Shown here piece after piece: positions 60,279 to 64,000 of a stretch of DNA of 64,000 bases. The translations under genes were made by a program, and so were the position numbers. Every line of letters starts with the position of its first letter. The stretch's first letter is position 1. Below the pieces are notes generated by a model that searched no databases, was not told the origin of the DNA, and was given only the letters and a program-made list of their open reading frames with translations. The DNA comes from Rhizobium albus (lineage in GTDB: Bacteria > Pseudomonadota > Alphaproteobacteria > Rhizobiales > Rhizobiaceae): the NCBI GenBank assembly GCA_030160035.1, contig BSNO01000003.1, positions 372,001 to 436,000 of the forward strand. The letters run 5' to 3'.

Positions 60279-60869
60279 ATGGCAAGACTGCTTTTCGGTG
60301 CACTGGCAGGCGTCGCAGCAACAGCCGCGATGACCCTGACCATGAACCGGCTCTTCAAGAGCCTTACCGACGAAGATCGATACGCTCTTCCCCCGCGCGA
60401 ACTGGTTGGGGCAGCGGCCCACGGGCTTGCCCATGAAGAGACAGACCAGTCGGAAGGCCCACCGTCTGGAGATCCGAAAGCTTCGTCCTCGACGCAAGCC
60501 ATTGCCGCGCATTTCGCGTTCGGCGCGGCAACCGGCGCATTGTTTGCGGCGCAACCGAGGAGGGACGTTGCCACGGGAACCCTCTATGCATTGGGCGTGT
60601 GGTCAGCGAGCTACCTGGGCTGGGCTCCGGCTTCGAGATTGCTGCGCCTCGCAACTCAACATCCCGCGAAGCGCAATGAATTGATGCTCGGCGCACATGT
60701 CGTCTGGGGATCGACGCTGGCCCTCGTGCTCACTGGCATAGAGGGCGCAGCGCGCAACTCCTTTGCTGCGCGCGGTCGGCCACTCGCCGACGAGACGCCA
60801 CGTCAGAATCGTCGCTTAGAAGGCCGAGGGCCATCTCCGGCGCAGCCGAACCGGTCATCTGCTCGATGA
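60279..60869 (+). CDS. DUF1440/YagU-like membrane protein
   Basis: 196 residues. Starts MARLLFGALAGVAATAAMTL with TMNRLF, then PPRELV and AAHFAFGAATGALFA, then YLGWAPASRLL and AHVVWGSTLALVL. The pattern of several short membrane helices with the AMT motif resembles YagU/DUF1440 inner-membrane proteins. The basic, Pro-rich C-terminal tail (about 35 residues) is likely disordered. It is divergent from the DUF2243 gene and its stop overlaps the SDR start (ATGA), pointing to one transcript. Confidence 0.78.
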   Translation: MARLLFGALAGVAATAAMTLTMNRLFKSLTDEDRYALPPRELVGAAAHGLAHEETDQSEGPPSGDPKASSSTQAIAAHFAFGAATGALFAAQPRRDVATGTLYALGVWSASYLGWAPASRLLRLATQHPAKRNELMLGAHVVWGSTLALVLTGIEGAARNSFAARGRPLADETPRQNRRLEGRGPSPAQPNRSSAR

Positions 60870-62190
60870 CCGAAACGATGTCGCAAACCGGAGCGGACCG
60901 CATGATCATTGTCATCGCTGGCGCAAATGGTCTGATCGGTTCGGCGATCGGTGCGCGACTGGCCGCAGAACATACGGTCATCGGCGCAGTCCGACCTGGA
61001 GCGGCAGGTCCCCTTCCGCTCTGGATGGGTCGCCGTGTGGAGGCCGATGCGTCGGCGTCTCCGGAAGAATGGCGCAGCATCGTCTCGGGAGCCGATGCCG
61101 TGATCAACTGCATGGGATCGTTGCAAGACGGCTGGGGACCGCTCAATTCGCTCCAAGTGGTTCACCTGCGCGGTGCAGAAGCGCTATTCGACGCCTGCGA
61201 ACAAGCTGGCGTCCGACGTGTCATCCATTTTTCTGCGATCGGCGTGGATCGGCAGCAATTGTCCGATTTCTCCAGAACGAAGCGCGGTGCCGAAGAGGCT
61301 CTGGCCACGCGGGACCTAGAATGGGTCGTTCTTCGGCCCTCGGTCGTTCTGGGTGAGCCCGTTTTCGGCGCGAGCGCGCAGTTTCGGGGGCTTTCGGCTT
61401 TGCCGATCTCGATGGTTCCTCCAGACGCAGGCGCGTTGCAGGTGGTGCAACTCGACGATGTGGTGGAGACCGTTCAAGCCCTTCTGCACCGTCCAGACAT
61501 TTCCCGACGTGCTTTCGATCTTGCAGGGCCCGAACAGCTCGCATTCGCCGATGTGGTCGATCTTTACCGGCGTTGGCACGGCTGGAGCCCGGCTCGCCCC
61601 TGGCGCGTCCCCAGGCCGATCATGAAGCTGGCCTTCACCTTCGGCGATTTTCTGGGGACGCTCGGCTGGCGCCCGGCACTTCGCAGCAATGCTTCGCGCG
61701 AACTGGTGCAGGGCGCTGTGGGGACAATGCTCCGTGGCGGGATGCTCTTGGCATAGAACCTCAAAGCCTGTCGGCCGCGCTCACTGCCCGTCCGGTGACA
61801 GTTCAGGACCGGTGGTTTGCCAAGCTCTTTTTCCTGAAGCCGCTCGCGCTGATGACATTCGCGCTGTTCTGGATCGCAACGGGGCTGATTTCCATTGGCC
61901 CAGGCTACGAAATCGGCGTCGCGCACATGCTTGCTGGCGGGGCAGGGAACTGGTCGGGTCCCGTGGTGATCGCAGGCGGTCTCGCCGACCTCGTCATCGG
62001 CTTGTTGATCGCATTTCGCCGAACCGCCCGGCTCGGCCTCTGGGCCGCGTTCTTCCTGTCGCTCTCCTACGCGGTCATCGGCACGCTCATTTTGCCGGCG
62101 CTCTGGATCGAGCCGCTTGGCCCGATGCTGAAGATCTGGCCGATTATCTGCCTCAACCTGTTTCTCCTCGCAACGCTGGAGGAACGTTGA
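60866..62190 (+). pseudogene. SDR (NmrA-like)-DoxX fusion membrane protein, frameshifted
   Basis: Starts at ATG 60866 (or 60902, MIIVIAGANGLIGSAI). The N-terminal part is an atypical NAD(P)-binding SDR with GANGLIGSA and VIHFSAIGVDRQ. The frame ends at 61756, but the next frame from GAC 61723 continues DNAPWRDALGIEPQSLSAAL and a DoxX-like membrane domain with about four helices (LISIGPGYEIGVAHML, LPALWIEPLGPMLKI), ending 62190. Intact relatives are single proteins of about 440 residues with exactly this order. A run of four G at 61720-61723 where five are expected explains the break. Read as one gene it gives 441 residues. Role unknown; possibly redox-linked to quinones. Confidence 0.82.
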
Positions 62191-62659
62191 TGGACTACTT
62201 CATCCTCAAATACACATTATCGGGGCGGCGGTTCTTTTGGGGACCGGGGCCGGCATCGCCTTCTTCATGCTGCTTGCGCACAGAACGGGCGATGCCGCTA
62301 CGGTCGCGGCGACAGCGCGCATCGTGGTGATCGCGGATTTTGTGTTCACGGCGACTGCCGTTGTCGTCCAGCCGATCACCGGCGTCGCACTGATCTACGT
62401 CACAGGATATTCCTTTGCCGAAGATTGGGTGTGGGTCTCCATCATGCTCTACATCGTCACGGGGCTATTCTGGTTGCCAGTGGTGTGGATGCAGTGGCGC
62501 ATGCGCGATCTTGCTGCTGAGGCCCAAGCGTCGGGTGAGCCGCTGCCATTGCTCTACCACCGGCTGTTTTCGTGGTGGTTCGCATCTGGGTTTCCAGCGT
62601 TTGCCGCAGTCGCTGCCATCTACTGGCTGATGATCACCCGTCCAATCGACCTCTTTTAG
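62190..62659 (+). pseudogene. DUF2269 family membrane protein, frameshifted near its start
   Basis: The ATG at 62190 overlaps the stop of the previous gene (TGATG) and reads MDYFILKY, the normal DUF2269 beginning. After 62213 the frame fails; a net loss of one base modulo three restores HIIGAAVLLGTGAGIAFFML and the rest of the family: HRTGDAATVAATARIVVIAD, QPITGVALIYVTGYS, WLPVVWMQWRMRD. The product would be about 156-157 residues with four membrane helices. The family often sits beside DoxX-type or SDR genes; function unknown. An internal ATG at 62237 could still allow a shortened protein. Confidence 0.8.
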
Positions 62660-62720
62660 ACGCCCTCCAGGCGGAACATCGGGCCGCGCGGCGTCTTTCG
62701 AAGATCAAAGGAGCGTTCTC

Positions 62721-63176
62721 ATGGACAGAAATGTCGCCATTCTTGCGGGCACCGGCGCGGCGATTGCCGCCGTCGCAGCCGTCGCAATCGCTGCCAAGCG
62801 CGAAGGCACGTCGCCTCTGCGACCGATCAACGCCAGCAGCCACATCGTATGGGGCGAGAAAGCCGGCAAGATTTCGGATCTGGATGCGCGGCACACGGCG
62901 CTGGGACTTGCCATCAACGTTGGCGCCGGCTTCTTCTGGGGCAGCGTCATGGCGTCGCTCCGAAGCCGCCGTTCGGATCGCAGTGAAGCCAACATCATGT
63001 CGGACGCGGCAACAGTCGGTCTTTTGGCAAGTGTGGTCGATTACGGGATCGTGCCGCGCCGACTGTCACCAGGGTGGGAAAATGCCGTCTCTCCGGCTTC
63101 CGTGGTATTTGGTATGGCGTCGATGGCGGCGGGGCTCGCCGCAGGTACGTGGATTGCGGAGCGTCAAAACCGCTAA
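62721..63176 (+). CDS. Hypothetical membrane protein
   Basis: 151 residues. An N-terminal helix (VAILAGTGAAIAAVAAVAIA), then SHIVWGEKAGKISDLDARHT, a second helix region around LAINVGAGFFWGSVMASL, then a third near VGLLASVVDYGIVPRRLSPG and a fourth near the end. HIVWG and the later P-R-R-L-S-P-G-W-E recall YagU/DUF1440-like proteins such as the one at 60279, of which it may be a distant relative. No function known. It is followed by a strong hairpin before the convergent genes. Confidence 0.75.
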   Translation: MDRNVAILAGTGAAIAAVAAVAIAAKREGTSPLRPINASSHIVWGEKAGKISDLDARHTALGLAINVGAGFFWGSVMASLRSRRSDRSEANIMSDAATVGLLASVVDYGIVPRRLSPGWENAVSPASVVFGMASMAAGLAAGTWIAERQNR

Positions 63177-63178
63177 GC

Positions 63179-63216
63179 GGGCCAGACGAGGTTCGACATC
63201 GAAGCTCGTCTGGCCC
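63179..63216. terminator. 12-bp-stem bidirectional hairpin
   Basis: GGGCCAGACGAG (63179-63190) pairs with CTCGTCTGGCCC (63205-63216); the 14-base interior can pair further (TTCG/CGAA around ACAT). It lies between a plus-strand stop at 63176 and a minus-strand stop at 63228, the position of a shared terminator. Confidence 0.72.
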
Positions 63217-63227
63217 CGACAGCGCGA

Positions 63228-63440
63228 TCAGTTCGCGGGTAGCGGCGTTTCCGGTTGATCCACCGGCAGCTCCGGGTCCTGCGGCACGTTTTCCTCCGGC
63301 ACCGCCCAGGGCTGCGTCTCGGTTTCGAGCCGCCCTTCGGTGGGCCGGTCGTTGTCGACCCCGCCTCGCCCGAGATACCAGACAAATCCGCCTATGATGA
63401 TGGCCGCTGCCACGATAGCGAGGAGTGTTCCTCTAGCCAT
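63228..63440 (-). CDS. Small single-pass membrane protein
   Basis: 70 residues from ATG 63440 (GAGGTC upstream); a TTG at 63461 would add seven residues. The N-terminal helix MARGTLLAIVAAAIIIGGFV with WYLGRG is followed by an acidic, Pro-rich periplasmic tail. I recognise no named family. It follows a similar 66-residue gene 17 bases upstream, so the two are probably cotranscribed. Likely an envelope protein of unknown role. Confidence 0.65.
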   Translation of the reverse strand: MARGTLLAIVAAAIIIGGFVWYLGRGGVDNDRPTEGRLETETQPWAVPEENVPQDPELPVDQPETPLPAN

Positions 63441-63457
63441 TTGTTGGACCTCTGCTT

Positions 63458-63658
63458 TCAAGGAGTATTGATGTCGCCGACGGCGCTCGGCGGGGTGTCC
63501 GAAACATCTTCCGGAGCATTTGCTTCGTCGCTGCTCTCGATCCGCACCGGAGCCTCGTTCAAAGCCGCATCCTGACGGGATGTCAGCATGTACGCTGCCA
63601 CCGCGCCGATGAAGACGAGGCCCGCCACAATGAAGATCACGTCATATCGCTGTCTCAT
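63458..63658 (-). CDS. Small single-pass membrane protein
   Basis: 66 residues from ATG 63658, preceded by a clear GGGAGG. The start MRQRYDVIFIVAGLVFIGAV and AAYMLTSRQ form one membrane helix, followed by an acidic tail (RIESSDEANAPEDVSDTPPS). It is the same size and layout as the following 70-residue protein, but the sequences are not obviously related. The pair lies downstream of the YciF-like gene on the same strand. Confidence 0.65.
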   Translation of the reverse strand: MRQRYDVIFIVAGLVFIGAVAAYMLTSRQDAALNEAPVRIESSDEANAPEDVSDTPPSAVGDINTP

Positions 63659-63706
63659 GGTGCCTCCCACGGGGTCAGCCAAGGTGCTGGCCCCACTGCC
63701 GGGTGA

Positions 63707-64000
63707 TCAGGCCCGCGCACTGCGGGCAGTTGTATCGGCTTCACGGGAGAGGAACTGGCGCGTGATCGCATCGCTGTGCTGCTGCAACCAATCCGCCATG
63801 GCGATCTCTTCTTGCAGGATGCGCTCGCAGACCGACCGTGTCTGCTGGTCACCTGCTGCTTCTGCAGCTGTCACGAGGATGCGGTAGGAGGCGATTTCCA
63901 TCTGCTCGAACGCGTAGCTGAAGAGCACCGTCTTGACGACTTCGTCGCCGGCCATGGCCTTGCCCATGTCCTGGAACATCGCACTGGTCTTCGCCATCAG
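63707..64000 (-). CDS. Ferritin-like DUF892/YciF-family protein, C-terminal part
   Basis: The frame runs out of the window: 98 codons are visible up to base 64000, the last codons being Leu and then MAKTSAMFQDMGKAMAG. The sequence MAGDEVVKTVLFSYAFEQME, then IASYRILVTAAEAAGD and ILQEEIAMADWLQQH, matches the last two helices of YciE/YciF ferritin-like proteins, including the conserved Glu and His positions expected to bind metal. Members are induced by general stress. The Met 63997 could be an internal residue rather than the start. Confidence 0.8.
   Translation of the reverse strand: MMAKTSAMFQDMGKAMAGDEVVKTVLFSYAFEQMEIASYRILVTAAEAAGDQQTRSVCERILQEEIAMADWLQQHSDAITRQFLSREADTTARSARA

Overview
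The window is high-GC (roughly 60-65 % by eye), densely coding DNA of an alphaproteobacterium, most likely a free-living or plant/soil-associated member of the Hyphomicrobiales (Rhizobiales). The grounds are the RbsABC-type sugar ABC operons, a heme-peroxidase/RTX giant protein (peroxicin type), DUF2200, DUF6894 and DUF2243 proteins, a CheR-tethering MCP tail and a textbook CtrA box. The genus cannot be fixed from sequence alone. I found no rRNA, tRNA, insertion sequence, prophage or CRISPR array.

Layout. (1) 1-5593, plus strand: carbohydrate ABC importer followed by split dihydroxyacetone-kinase-type subunits (DhaK, DhaL) and an aldo/keto reductase, a catabolic operon for a small ketose or polyol. 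(2) 5849-15762: a 2496-residue peroxidase/RTX protein on the minus strand, divergent from a histidine kinase and LuxR-type regulator; repeated CCATGGAC elements lie between them. (3) 15.8-24.3 kb: DUF2200, an AraC regulator divergent from an SDR with a 21-bp-phased direct repeat between them, a hydrolase/xthA pair, a polar amino-acid (cystine-like) ABC transporter, and an L,D-transpeptidase lipoprotein behind a perfect CtrA box. (4) 23.4-30.2 kb: AraC regulator, S8 serine-protease autotransporter, a repeat-containing lipoprotein, SixA phosphatase and a decayed CHAD gene.

(5) 30.3-42.5 kb: a glycan or glycoconjugate cluster. UDP-glucose dehydrogenase is divergent from nine overlapping genes: rhamnose-4-epimerase-like SDR, a GH-A hydrolase/RfbE-like epimerase fusion, B12-binding radical SAM, GT4 glycosyltransferase, three tandem CgeB-like glycosyltransferases, SAM methyltransferase and UDP-glucuronate decarboxylase. 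Seven of the eight gene junctions overlap and the eighth abuts directly. It makes UDP-GlcA and UDP-xylose but has no polymerase or flippase, so a short, methylated or otherwise modified saccharide is likely. It is my main candidate for an undescribed pathway. otsA/otsB (trehalose) follow on the opposite strand.

(6) 45.2-52.7 kb: signalling block: OmpR-type regulator - EAL phosphodiesterase - 99-aa protein operon, a 982-aa hybrid kinase, and a CHASE3-type chemoreceptor, the last two separated by a perfect 17-bp-stem hairpin. (7) 53-64 kb: redox and envelope-stress genes: type II NADH dehydrogenase, an NadE-PncC fusion, PQQ sugar dehydrogenase with cytochrome c, several DUF membrane proteins, an SDR-DoxX fusion, DUF2269 and a YciF-like ferritin-fold protein. 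Three genes here carry net -1 frameshifts. Either this stretch is decaying or the assembly has indel errors; raw reads would decide.
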